NCBI GenBank assembly: GCA_900455155.1
Contig: UGUC01000004.1
Location: 248,001 to 312,000, forward strand
Length of the DNA stretch: 64,000 bases
Direction of reading: 5' to 3'
DNA from: Providencia stuartii
GTDB taxonomy: Bacteria; Pseudomonadota; Gammaproteobacteria; Enterobacterales; Enterobacteriaceae
Positions 40,278 through 48,767 of this stretch are shown in pieces. The number at the start of each line of letters is the position of its first letter. Position 1 is the first letter of the stretch. Below the pieces are notes generated by a model. That model saw nothing but the letters and a program-made list of their open reading frames with translations. It made no database searches and was not told the origin of the DNA. The position numbers were made by a program, and so were the translations under genes.

Positions 40278-41265
40278 AAAATTCTCTCCTTGAATTGTTT
40301 ATGTCACTAGTATTGCTATGAATATGTCTTGGTGCTTGCAAAAAGCAATGATTGATAGTTATACAGTAAGAACAGTATTAATAAGCCATCAATATAATAT
40401 AAAAAGATTTGCCCCGTGATGCGTGCTGTCACTCTATTAAATAAGCTCTTACTGGTTATCATTGTGATCACAAAGGATAAAAATTAAGCGGGTAAGCACT
40501 GTTACCGACCAAAATCGCTCGGTAACAGTTGAGAAAACTTGCTGTTTAGCAATGACAACACGCAGTTATTTATCAACCCATTGCTAATTTAAGGACATTT
40601 AGAGTTAGTATCACTCGCCGTGCATTCAATACATTATGGTTGGCGATAACAAAGGATAAAAGTTAAGCACATCTGGCTCTTTTAGCGCTGCAAGCACCGT
40701 TACCGACCAAAATCGCTCGGTAACAGTTGAGAAAACTTGCTGTTTAGCAATGACAACACGCAGTTATTTATCAACCCATTGCTAATTTAAGGGCATTTAG
40801 AGTTAGTATCACTCGCCGTGCATTCAATACATTATGGTTGGCGATAACAAAGGATAAAAGTTAAGCGCGTCTGGCTCTTTTAGCGCTGCAAGCACTGTTA
40901 CCGACCAAAATTGCTCGGTAATAGTCGAGAAAATTTGCTGTTTGGCAATGACAACACGCAGTTATTTATCAACCTATTGCTAATTTAAGGACATTTAGAG
41001 TTAGTATCACTCGCCGTGCATTCAATACATTATGGTTGGCGATAACAAAGGATAAAAGTTAAGCGCATCTGGCTCTTTTAGCGCTGCAAGGACTGTTACC
41101 GACCAAAATCGCTCGGTAACAGTTGAGAAAATTTGCTGTTTAGCAATGACAACAAATGGTTATTTATCAACCCATTGCTAATTTAAGGGCAACAAGTTGA
41201 ATAAAATAGTGTCTTAGGGTTGGGGCATAACTCGCCAGTGCATTCATTGCGTCGGCGGTACGCTT
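40278..41265. other. Gene-free region holding a tandem repeat array
   Basis: About 1 kb with no supported reading frame between the 39939 gene and ampH. Most of it is the 198-base repeat array described separately. Confidence 0.7.
40472..41190. repeat. 198-bp tandem repeat, about 3.7 copies
   Basis: The motif ACAAAGGATAAAAGTT recurs at about 40471, 40650, 40848 and 41046: spacings 179, 198 and 198 (the first copy lacks 19 bases). Copies differ by only a few bases. Each unit carries a hairpin GTTACCGA / TCGGTAAC (ten-base loop) and a second small one TTGCT-GTTT-AGCAA. The conserved CACTCGCCGTGCATTCAATA lies between units. Although 198 is a multiple of three, no frame stays open through the unit, so it is non-coding. 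It could be an array of small RNA genes or a protein-binding array. Confidence 0.85.
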
Positions 41266-42493
41266 TCAATGTTTTCCATACGCATGGTTAGCCGATAGAG
41301 CGGCCACCATATCATTAACCCCCACGGTTAACTTACTAAACTTACTGCTGTCTTTGCGGGTCATCACCACAAAAACGCCGATATTTTGTTGTGGGATCAT
41401 CGCCATATAGCTATTAAACCCACCTCCACCACCCGTTTTCTGATAAATCCCCGGCCGACCATTTTGTGGCTTCATATAAACCCAGCCAAGGCCAATACCA
41501 TCCGCATGACCTGCAACATCCATGCCTTTGACATCAAGTAATTTTTCTCTTGGGAAGTAAATACCTTGCTCACGTGCTGCTGTGGCTTTTCTTAGGTTTT
41601 TATCCGTCGATAAAAATTGCTGCATCCACTTTTGCATATCCGCAGGCGTAGAATAGACACCACCGCTTCCTGCCGCCGCTAACGTGTTATGGCATGGGCT
41701 TGGCTTAGTGCCTTCCATCAACCTTGCGCATTGAGAGGCGTTAGGCGTATAGGTTGTTTCGGTCATTTTGGCTGGAGAAGTTACATAACGACTGAACAAC
41801 TGTGGATAGGACTGCCCCGATGCTTTAACCATTGCATCAGCAAGCAGATCATAAGCAAGGTTTGAGTAAGCAGCTTCGGTTCCCGGTGTCGCATCGAGTT
41901 TTACCATTTTTTAGCCAGTTCCAACGATTATCCTGCGTTGGCCAAATAAAAACAGGTCTACCCCATTTCCCCCCCGGCTGCTCACGTGGTAATCCGCTGG
42001 TATGGCTTGCTAAATGGTATAAACGGATAGGGTGACCACTACTATTATCAGGTACAGTGACGCCATGATAACTGTATTGTTGTAGAGGATCCGTTATCAG
42101 TAATTTTTTATCCTGCTCCAGCTTAATTAAGATCTCACTGGTCATTAACTTAGTGATAGAGGCAATCCTAACTAGCGAATGAGGGCCCGGTTTTTTACCA
42201 TTTCCGGGGGCGGTTTCCCCATAATAGCGTGATAGTGTTTGGTTATTATCAATAACAATGATTGCCATGCCCCGAGCATCGCTTTCGTTAAAAATGCGAT
42301 TTGCATACAGATCGACAATCTTCGCAACCCGCTCATAGGTTCTTCTATCGCCTTCAAACACTCGCCAGTCATTCGACTCAGCGTCATTATTGCCTTGTAA
42401 AAACTTAGGTTGTTTTTCTGTCGTCGTTGAGCAAGCTGCTAATGCGAGAGACAATGCAGACACTGACAGAATTTTTAGAAACGATCTCTTCAT
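41266..42493 (-). CDS. ampH: AmpH-like DD-carboxypeptidase/endopeptidase, one frameshift
   Basis: Class C beta-lactamase-fold peptidoglycan hydrolase. Motifs: SITKLM (nucleophile Ser, SxxK), AYSN (YxN) and KTGGGGGF (KTG). Close resemblance to E. coli AmpH in HTSGLPREQPGGKWGRPVF and MAMIPQQNIGVFVV. The frame breaks at T6 41907-41912; removing one base joins RWNWLK to MVKLDATPGTEAAYSN and gives about 409 residues. Unlike E. coli AmpH it has a lipobox (ALAAC, residues about 17-21), so it is a predicted lipoprotein. It is monocistronic apart from the tiny reading frame upstream. Confidence 0.9.
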
Positions 42494-42544
42494 GTTTAGG
42501 AGCCAGCCGATAGGTAATTTTGCAGATGGTCGAGCAGACCAAGG

Positions 42545-42631
42545 TTATTTTTTCTTAGCGAAGACCTTCATTAATGCACCTATTAGGATGCCAATAACTA
42601 CGCCAGTCGCTATCCAGCCTATAAAACCCAT
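42545..42631 (-). CDS. Possible 28-residue membrane peptide
   Basis: ATG at 42631 starts GFIGWIATGVVIGILIGALM followed by KVFAKKK and a stop at 42545. One hydrophobic helix with a positive C-terminus, typical of small bacterial membrane proteins. It lies 52 bases upstream of ampH on the same strand. The ribosome site (AAAGG) is some distance from the ATG. Expression is not proven. Confidence 0.4.
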   Translation of the reverse strand: MGFIGWIATGVVIGILIGALMKVFAKKK

Positions 42632-42897
42632 GTATAAATACCTTTACTAATTCAACAATGTGCATACGCTAGCAAAAATCGTATGAAGTCGCCAGCAGCC
42701 TTGATGAAGCAAATGATTAAATCAAATATTTGACTAAAGTAACATATGTCTAGGCTGATCATTAAGCAAAAAGCATTAAATGGCTAATAGAGAGAGTAGT
42801 TATTCAATTTTAGAAGGCAGGACGGTATATCAATCAGGGAGATATTAAGCAACATGCTTTTTTTTTAATCGAACAAACTGAATAATCAAGATAAATG

Positions 42898-42925
42898 TTG
42901 CTAGTCGAGACAAGGCAAGTATAAT
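42898..42925 (+). promoter_or_regulatory. leuX promoter
   Basis: TTGCTA, 16-base spacer, perfect TATAAT, ending 32 bases before the tRNA 5' end. Confidence 0.8.
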
Positions 42926-42957
42926 AGCCACGTTTTCCAAGAAACACATCACTTCGT

Positions 42958-43042
42958 GCCGGAGTGGCGGAATTGGTAGACGCAGTTGATTCAAAATCAA
43001 CCGCCTTCGGGTGTGCCGGTTCGAGTCCGGCCTTCGGCACCA
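42958..43042 (+). tRNA. leuX: tRNA-Leu (anticodon CAA)
   Basis: 85-base tRNA including the encoded CCA. Acceptor GCCGGAG pairs with CTTCGGC up to one mismatch-type wobble, the anticodon stem-loop is GTTGA-TTCAAAA-TCAAC with anticodon CAA, the variable arm is long as in class II tRNAs, and the T-arm is CCGGTTCGAGTCCGG. It reads UUG codons. It matches E. coli leuX, a well-known integration site for P4-type islands; here too a P4-type integrase gene starts downstream. Confidence 0.97.
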
Positions 43043-43056
43043 CTAAAGTGAAAATT

Positions 43057-43080
43057 AAGACGCTCAAGGCGTCTTTTTTT
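43057..43080 (+). terminator. leuX terminator
   Basis: AAGACGC / GCGTCTT stem, five-base loop, seven T. A decayed copy of the same segment occurs at 62109. Confidence 0.9.
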
Positions 43081-43324
43081 ATGCCTAAATCTTAAGGTTA
43101 CAAGGCTTTCCTCGCATTTTTAGTCAATGAATGTCAATCCAGCCCAACCTGTATGTGAGTATATCTGTCGCTTCGATAATATTTATTATGCATTATTGAT
43201 GCATTGCTAATGATAGTACATGCAGGCGCATCCTGTAGCGTAGGCCCGTAGTTATCTATGTAACGCGAAATCATCTGAGATATCTCGTATATATACCCAG
43301 TCTGGGGGGAAGAGAACAAAGAAT

Positions 43325-43669
43325 ATGGCATTAACTGATACGAAAGTTCGTGCAGGTAAACCAGACGAAAAAGCTTACACACTGACAGACAGTGATGGCT
43401 TGTTTCTGTATATTCACCCCAATGGTTCTAAATACTGGCGTTTCCGTTTTCGCTTTGGCGGTAAACAACATTTGATGGCTTTTAGTGTATACCCTGAGAT
43501 CTCTTTAGCAGATGCCAGAGAAAGAAGGGATGCTGCCAGAAAGCAAGTTGCTTTAGGTATTTATCCACGCGAACACAAGAAAGAATTAAAGGAAGAGCAG
43601 CAAAAGGAATTCAATACCTTTGAGAAAGTTGCTCGTGATTGGCACGCGACCAATAAAAAGTGGTCATAA
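43325..43669 (+). pseudogene. P4-type integrase, N-terminal fragment
   Basis: The first 114 residues of a P4-like tyrosine integrase: MALTDTKVRAGKPDEKAYTL, then DGLFLYIHPNGSKYWRFRFR, the arm-type DNA-binding domain, and the start of the core domain (FEKVARDWHATNKKWS). It stops where an IS3-type element begins at about 43670, so the catalytic domain with the Arg-His-Arg-Tyr residues is missing. Position and orientation right after leuX fit an integrase that brought in the island. A second fragment of a close relative lies at 47443. Confidence 0.9.
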
Positions 43670-44190
43670 GGCCATCCTTATCTTGTGATGTGTTTTGTTT
43701 TAATATTTCCTATGCTAGTGTTCTGCTTTAATAAAACAAGACACTTTAATAATGGAATATAATCCAATTATTGAGGTGTTAAATGAAAAAACGAACAAAC
43801 AGAATTTATACTACTGAGTTTAAGCAAGAGGCGGTCGCATCAGTCACCGAGCCAGGCTATAGCGTGCCAAAAGCGGCAGCTTCTTTAGGGATCACCGATA
43901 AATTATTTTATAACTGGAAAGCAAAATTCGACGCTGAGCAATCGGGTAACAGCTTGAATTCAGATGATAGAGCTGAGCTATTAATTAAGGCTTCGAAAGG
44001 AAATTAAAGAACTTAGGATGGAGAAAGAAATCCTAAAAAAGCCAGCGCCCTCCTGCTAAAGGAAACCAAGTAGCGTTTAAAACGATTAAGCAATTATCTT
44101 CACAGTTTCCCGTGCTGAAGCTCTGCAATTTAATGAAAACAAGTCGTTCTGCCTATTACGCTTGGCTCAAACTTACTTCTTATCGGCATT
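43670..44190 (+). mobile_element. IS3-family element, truncated and frameshifted
   Basis: The OrfA reading starts at 43783 (KKRTNRIYTTEFKQEAVASV, a helix-turn-helix of the IS3 group). After a stop caused by a shift near 43995 it continues as LRKEIKELRMEKEILKKASA in another frame, the usual leucine-zipper end of OrfA. The OrfB start follows (AFKTIKQLSSQFPVLKLCNL) but ends at about 44190, so the DDE domain is gone. It interrupts the integrase gene at 43669. Confidence 0.8.
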
Positions 44191-44223
44191 ACTTCAATTA
44201 CATTAACTTTGGCCCCAATATGG

Positions 44224-44499
44224 ATGGGCAATTTCATGGTGTTATCACTTGATTTTGCTACAAATTTTGAGTGGAAAACCTCAGCATATTGTGGGCAGAG
44301 GAAAATAAGTAATCCTAAAGAAAGATATTTTGGTTTTCATGCTGATAAGTATACTGTCTATTATTCTGATAGAAATGGAAAATGGAGGTTTGAAGAAATA
44401 AGATGTATAAAGAATCAAAACGGCGATGATTCTTTTATCAAGTTATCTATAGATGAAAACCCTATGCCTAAGTGGTTCAATGATGCAGAAAAAGATTAA
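44224..44499 (+). CDS. Hypothetical protein, possibly truncated
   Basis: About 91 residues from the ATG at 44224; ATG 44233 or TTG 44209 are also possible. I do not recognise it. The composition is mixed polar with several aromatic residues (YFGFHADKYTVYYSDRNGKW), no membrane segment. It begins exactly where the IS3 fragment ends, so it may be the 3' part of a longer gene cut by the element. The pattern of a small acidic-aromatic protein in a mobile region would fit an immunity protein, but there is no direct support. Confidence 0.4.
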   Translation: MGNFMVLSLDFATNFEWKTSAYCGQRKISNPKERYFGFHADKYTVYYSDRNGKWRFEEIRCIKNQNGDDSFIKLSIDENPMPKWFNDAEKD

Positions 44500-44585
44500 A
44501 AGTAGATCACTTATACAATACAAGTTAATGTTGCCTTGTAAGGCATACTAAAGTTAATGATGTTGGTGAGCCCACCAGCATCACG

Positions 44586-44603
44586 ATTAATGGGGAGTGG
44601 ACA
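44586..44603 (+). repeat. Solitary IS3-type right end
   Basis: ATTAATGGGGAGTGGACA is identical to the right terminal repeat of the IS3-type element at 56841-58015, but no matching transposase lies to its left. Remnant of a lost copy. Confidence 0.65.
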
Positions 44604-44720
44604 GATCGTCTGTAACCTAATCAGAATAACATTACATCTATAAAAATACATTGATGTTTGATTTTGAATCAAAAGTAAGATAAAAGAATATTAATCTATT
44701 TATATGATAAAGGTCAAATT

Positions 44721-45452
44721 ATGACACCGGAAGAAAAGGAATTATACGGCTCGATGATCGATTCAGTCGTTAAAGATGTCGAGGATATCGCAAATACGGC
44801 TTATCTAGGCGGTAAAAGGTCTATTCGTAGAACCTCTCATATGTTTTTACATCGGGAAGATTTGGGCGATCAATACGATGAGATCCATGATGCAGTATAT
44901 GAAAAATATGGTAAAAAAACTAAAGAAGAAGATGAGCGAATTTTAAGTTTAATTTGGGAGATTGTTAAGAATCCTGATATTATTATAGATGCCGTTGAAA
45001 TAATTATTAATGATTTAATGGACTCATCTTCTGAAGAAAGAAAGAAGAAAATAAAAATTTATGCTGAAGCTACAAAGAATATGACTAACTCATTAATACA
45101 AAAACAAATGGTTAAGAAGATGTTAGTATATACGATTGCTTATATAATAGCCCAAAAGATAATCAAAGATATCACGAAGAATGCCTTAGTGAAAAGATTT
45201 ATTACTTGGCAACTGTCGGCTTTAACAACATATGGTCTTTTTGAACAAATGGTTAAAGCATCTGATAGATTGAAAATTAAATATCCAAGGTTATATTTAA
45301 AATTAAAATCTAATAATCTAGATCTTACTTATTTTTTTATTGAGCCTCATATGGGATCATTAATTGAATCTTACTATTATGGTGATAGTTCAGTATTTAC
45401 GGATGAATTAATTCTTAAGCATTTAGATGGGTTAATTAGTGATGAAGAATAA
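44721..45452 (+). CDS. Unknown 243-residue helical protein
   Basis: Not recognised. Mostly helical by composition: an acidic N-terminal part, a charged middle (SSSEERKKKIKIYAEATKN), and one amphipathic or hydrophobic stretch (MLVYTIAYIIAQKIIKDITK, about residues 134-153) that could touch a membrane. The ribosome site AAAGG is a few bases before the ATG. It overlaps the next small membrane-protein gene by about ten bases, so the two are one translational unit. Surrounded by IS elements and an hcp remnant, AT-rich. A toxin or effector with a membrane immunity partner is a reasonable guess, but inference only. Confidence 0.6.
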   Translation: MTPEEKELYGSMIDSVVKDVEDIANTAYLGGKRSIRRTSHMFLHREDLGDQYDEIHDAVYEKYGKKTKEEDERILSLIWEIVKNPDIIIDAVEIIINDLMDSSSEERKKKIKIYAEATKNMTNSLIQKQMVKKMLVYTIAYIIAQKIIKDITKNALVKRFITWQLSALTTYGLFEQMVKASDRLKIKYPRLYLKLKSNNLDLTYFFIEPHMGSLIESYYYGDSSVFTDELILKHLDGLISDEE

Positions 45453-45642
45453 AATAATTAGTGTTTTTAAAAATTCGATTGCATTTTTGTATAGACAATT
45501 TAGTGATCTTATCCATATAGCTATTACAGCAGTGCTATGTTATTTATGCTTTCTTTTTTCACCCACTCTGCCAATAGCAATAATAGGATGTGTTGTTATT
45601 ATAATCGTTATGTTCTTACTTAGTATGTTTGTTTTTCCTTAA
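45442..45642 (+). CDS. Small two-helix membrane protein
   Basis: 66 residues from the ATG at 45442 (GTG at 45439 is in frame). After a basic N-terminus there are two hydrophobic helices, AITAVLCYLCFLFSPTLPIA and IIGCVVIIIVMFLLSMFVFP, with a short turn. Its start overlaps the end of the 44721 gene, so it should be made in step with it. The size and topology are common in immunity proteins and in small membrane partners of toxins. No family recognised. Confidence 0.6.
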   Translation: MKNKIISVFKNSIAFLYRQFSDLIHIAITAVLCYLCFLFSPTLPIAIIGCVVIIIVMFLLSMFVFP

Positions 45643-45645
45643 ACA

Positions 45646-45680
45646 AATAAAAAAGTAGTAGTGTAGAAATACTACTACTT
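45646..45680 (-). terminator. Terminator of the hcp remnant
   Basis: Perfect ten-base arms AAGTAGTAGT / ACTACTACTT with an eight-base loop; on the minus strand it is followed by TTTTTTATTT. It also lies just after the membrane-protein gene on the plus strand, so it may act in both directions. Confidence 0.8.
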
Positions 45681-45688
45681 AAGGTTTA

Positions 45689-46150
45689 TTAAAAAATATT
45701 ATTCTCTTTAATACTATAACCAGATGTGCCCGCCATGTGATGGGTGCATGTAATATCTGAATAATTAACCGAGATTAGTTCTTCGGGCTGGCTCATGTTG
45801 TGGGTTAAACTATGTGGATAACGTGTTGAAAATCAACTATTTGTGCCCCTTGAATAAGGATTGAATAATATTTTTCTTGTTTCCCATCCTGCGAAGTCCG
45901 ATAAAAATCAAATATTAGTTTGAGTACTTCATTATTTGATATGGCACTAAGAATCAATGGTGATGATTTATCTATAAGTTTTATAAAGTCTATTGGTAAA
46001 TGATTGACATTTTGGTGTCTAGTAATGGAGTTTTTAAATTCCAAAATAAAAATTTGATCTTCTTTTCCTACTTGGCTCTTGTTCCCGATAGAGTCTATTG
46101 AAGAACATCCTCTGGAGATAAGACCTTGTTTGTTGCCTTCCATAGTAAGG
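45689..46150 (-). pseudogene. hcp-like T6SS tube protein gene, cut by an IS
   Basis: Hcp-family protein of type VI secretion. EGNKQGLISRGCSSIDSIGN, GKEDQIFILEF, DKSSPLILSAISNNEV and FDFYRTSQDGKQEKYYSILI match the Hcp beta-barrel core. After HVIHIV the frame shifts by one base (about 45807) and continues as LTHNMSQPEELISVNYSDIT, then HHMAGTSGYSI, the usual Hcp C-terminus with its AGTSG motif. The first half-dozen residues are lost: the IS at 46149 enters the codons for YLT just before ATG 46143. No other T6SS structural genes are in the window, so this was an orphan hcp of the kind that travels with effector cargo. Confidence 0.8.
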
Positions 46151-46186
46151 TAATCCCCCCGTTTTTAACCGAGGTTATAAGTAGAA

Positions 46187-47014
46187 TCAGGTCATTCGTT
46201 GTAGATGTTGCATTGGGGTATAGCCATTCAACGCCATGTTCGGCCGTTCGTGATTATAAAACCATTGCCACCGTGTAGCATAGTCTTGTAATTCATCCAG
46301 TGATGAAAATAAGTATTGCCCTAACCACTCATAGCGGACTGTCCGATGATAACGCTCAATGTAAGCATTTTGCTGCGGATTACCTGGCTGGATAAAGTTT
46401 ATTTTGATATCTTGCAGATTAGCCCATGATATCAATATATTACTGGTGTATTCTGGCCCATTATCACAGCGTATGGAAACCGGTTTTCCTTTCCACTCAA
46501 TAAGTTGCTCTAGTACTCTTACAACCCGACTCGCCGGCAGGGAAAAATCCACTTCAATAGCTAATGCTTCACGATTAAAATCATCGATGATATTCAATAA
46601 ACGGACTGAGCGCCCATCCGACAGTTGATCATGCATAAAGTCCATTGACCAACATTCATTGCTCGTTTCGGGTACCGTCAGTGGCTCGGGCTTATCCCGT
46701 TTTAGGCGTTTCTTCGGCTTTATTCGCATGTTCAGTGACAACGCACAATAAATTCGGTAAACCCTTTTGTGGTTAAATCTTAAGTTTTTTACGTTTCGAA
46801 GGTATAAAAAGCACAAGCCAAATCCCCAGTTGCGCTGGCTATCAGTGATGCGTATCAGCCAGTCAGCTATTACTTCATTTTCTTTACTCAGTTTAGCTTG
46901 ATAACGATAACAACTTTCGCTCACTACAAATAACTGGCAGGCAAAACGTACGCTGATATTCCGTATTTTGACAGCTTCTTGCGCCATCCGCTTTCGATGC
47001 GATGGCTTCACCAC
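46187..47014 (-). CDS. IS3-family transposase OrfB
   Basis: 275-residue rve-domain DDE transposase. Catalytic residues appear in WSMDFMHD (first Asp), [10 protein letters not shown] (second Asp) and [17 protein letters not shown] (Glu). The N-terminal segment carries the HTH_21-type region [13 protein letters not shown] and [13 protein letters not shown]. It overlaps orfA by seven bases and is probably made as an OrfAB fusion through ribosomal frameshifting or coupled translation. Intact, in contrast to the other IS3 copies here. Confidence 0.93.
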   Translation of the reverse strand: MVKPSHRKRMAQEAVKIRNISVRFACQLFVVSESCYRYQAKLSKENEVIADWLIRITDSQRNWGFGLCFLYLRNVKNLRFNHKRVYRIYCALSLNMRIKPKKRLKRDKPEPLTVPETSNECWSMDFMHDQLSDGRSVRLLNIIDDFNREALAIEVDFSLPASRVVRVLEQLIEWKGKPVSIRCDNGPEYTSNILISWANLQDIKINFIQPGNPQQNAYIERYHRTVRYEWLGQYLFSSLDELQDYATRWQWFYNHERPNMALNGYTPMQHLQRMT

Positions 47015-47274
47015 TTTTTTGCCATAGCTTCCTGAATGATCTCAGCTTTCAACCTTTCTTCTGCATACATTTTTTTGAGGCGGCGATTTTCCTCTTCCAG
47101 TTCTTTCAAGCGGGTCATCATGGAAGCATCCATCCCACCAAAGCGTGAGCGCCACTTATAAAAACTGGCGTTGCTCATACCATGTTCGCGGCACAGTTCA
47201 GAAACAGGCGTTCCCGCCTCAGCTTGCTTAAGGATGGTGATAATTTGGCTATCGGTAAAACGTGCTTTTTTCAT
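47008..47274 (-). CDS. IS3-family transposase OrfA
   Basis: 88-residue DNA-binding protein of the IS407-like subgroup. Helix-turn-helix [20 protein letters not shown] with [17 protein letters not shown], followed by a leucine-zipper-like region [20 protein letters not shown] and the common end [11 protein letters not shown]. Precedes orfB with a seven-base overlap. Confidence 0.92.
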   Translation of the reverse strand: MKKARFTDSQIITILKQAEAGTPVSELCREHGMSNASFYKWRSRFGGMDASMMTRLKELEEENRRLKKMYAEERLKAEIIQEAMAKKW

Positions 47275-47356
47275 AGAGATCTCCTCAGTTCAGATTACGA
47301 GAAAATTCTACTTATTAATACACCGATTTTTCGGGGGGATTACCGGATTACCATAG

Positions 47357-47382
47357 CTGTCTCATTTTAGGGGATGTGGACA
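47357..47382 (-). repeat. Solitary IS3-type left end, inverted
   Basis: CTGTCTCATTTTAGGGGATG, then TGGACA, is the complement of the left terminal repeat of the 56841 element (one or two mismatches). There is no matching transposase beside it; it is a second fossil of that IS family, just outside the intact IS. Confidence 0.65.
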
Positions 47383-47383
47383 A

Positions 47384-47640
47384 CGCGAAATCATCTGAGA
47401 TATCTCGTATATACCCACTCTGAGGTGAAGAGAACAAAGAATATGGTATTAACCGATACAAAAGTTCGTGCAGCTAAACCGGACGGGAAAGGTTATACAC
47501 TGACTTTGTTAGTCTTTATTCGTTCTAGTGAATTGTGCTTTGCCCGTTGGGATGAAATTGATTTTGATAATGCCAAGTAGACGATCCCCGTGAAACGTGA
47601 AGCGATAGGTGAGGTTAAGCACTCTCATTGCTTTATGATA
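47384..47640 (+). pseudogene. Second P4-type integrase remnant with internal deletion
   Basis: The leader from 47384 repeats the one before the integrase at 43325 (ACGCGAAATCATCTGAGAT onward). From ATG 47443 it reads MVLTDTKVRAAKPDGKGYTL, then jumps inside the catalytic domain (FIRSSELCFARWDEIDFDNA), meaning several hundred bases are deleted. It then hits TAG where Trp is expected (K-stop-TIPVKREAIGEVKHSH). So this is a decayed paralogue of the leuX integrase, evidence for successive island insertions at this site. Confidence 0.85.
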
Positions 47641-47654
47641 AATCGATCAAAACC

Positions 47655-47920
47655 GCTGTTGGCGGTGAAGGTTTTTATACTAACCTAGTTTAGAATGAGG
47701 TTATCTCAGCGACATTTAGCAGTGATGAAATCAAAGGAACCTAGGCCCCTTGGGCTTACATTGACTTATCTGTTGAAATCGCTGAGAAAGTAGCAAAAGA
47801 TCCAATTATAAATAAGTTGTCAAATAGAGAATTACTGGCGTTTATAGTAACTCTCTACATTATCCTTTCTAAAACTTACCATAATACTTCAGTTGACATT
47901 AATCATTATCATTTTTAGAG
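47655..47920 (+). pseudogene. Decayed reading frame of unknown family
   Basis: One frame reads SIKTAVGGEGFYTNLV, stop, NEVISATFSSDEIKGT, stop, APWAYIDLSVEIAEKVAKDP and on to NHYHF. Both stops are TAG and both fit a former Trp (TGG) codon by context. The polypeptide looks real but I do not recognise it. Confidence 0.4.
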
Positions 47921-48767
47921 TAATTTGTTTCCTATTTTATTTTTAAAGTTTATTATCAATTATAATCAATCTTTTTTTGATCAATATTGGTTTTTTATTT
48001 TTATTGCGGAAGAGGGAGAAGGTGAATTAATACGAGTAAATTCTATTATAATGTGTAAATAATACTGAGCTTTCAACCATTCATTTGTATTTCTTATGTG
48101 TCTGATTGTTTTTTGTGCTTTAAGATTGAGTTTGAAATTACAGGAGTAAATAACCAGTATTCTGTTGGGTAAATAATTTTTGGCTAATTATCTTAACGGT
48201 GGATGTTTAACTGTTTTTATTTTCAATAACGTGAAAAAATTATTAGATTTATAGAATTTCTGTATTGGTTAGTATTTTAAATTTTCTTAGTGGATAATGT
48301 TTTGGTCACGTTTTTTGATATTCTTATTGAAATAAAATTCTTGTTTTCTTTATTTTGTTTGTTGATCGTGTTTTTTAGTTTTACTTCAGCAATTTTTTTG
48401 TTTTTTTAATATATGCCTACTTTAGCTATTTATTGTAAGTTATTGTTTCTAAATTACATGTATTACATGTAATTTATTTATCGTATTATTCACCTAAATA
48501 TTTCTTTTTATTTTAAATTAAAATCTAACTTTATTTATATTATTAATTAATAAGGGATTTTTCTTTTGATCCCCTCTTATTTTAATCGAAAAAACCGATC
48601 GAAAACAAAAATACAATAGATTTCGACTATCAAAATTAGACAATTCGATCGAAAAAAACAATTTTTAACTCGAAAAATGATTCTATATTCTAATGTGAGT
48701 TGACGAATGTTTCTCTTATAAACAATACATAGAATAAATCCGCTAATAATAGTTAGAGAGGTTTAGA
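47921..48767. other. Long AT-rich gene-free region upstream of the fim regulator
   Basis: About 850 bases, extremely AT-rich, no coding sequence. Probably an H-NS-bound regulatory region for the type 1 fimbrial cluster. A cluster of TCGAAAA motifs lies at its downstream end (see next entry). Confidence 0.6.
48587..48690 (+). promoter_or_regulatory. Cluster of TCGAAAA motifs
   Basis: Within about 100 bases, TCGAAAA occurs four times (near 48587, 48599, 48658 and 48671) together with TTTCGA (near 48620); two copies lie in CGATCGAAAA. The repeats stand out in otherwise A/T-only sequence and lie 80-180 bases before the XRE regulator gene. Likely binding sites for that regulator or another factor. 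Function inferred. Confidence 0.4.

Larger units (their letters stand above)
46149..47344 (-). mobile_element. IS3-family insertion sequence (IS407-like), complete
   Basis: About 1.2 kb with imperfect terminal inverted repeats (GGTAATCCCCCCG at the left, its complement at the right, ending 47344) enclosing overlapping orfA and orfB. It is inserted in the 5' end of the hcp-like gene. I could not define a target duplication. Both frames are open, so it may still be active. Exact ends are uncertain by a few bases because the left flank also reads GGTAA. Confidence 0.85.

Noticed and set aside
40472-41190. Possible CRISPR array
   Set aside because: The repeats are contiguous 198-base units without short repeats and unique spacers, and no cas genes are near.
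44721-45452. Call of a named toxin or immunity family for the 243-residue protein
   Set aside because: No motif supports a specific family, so it is left as unknown.
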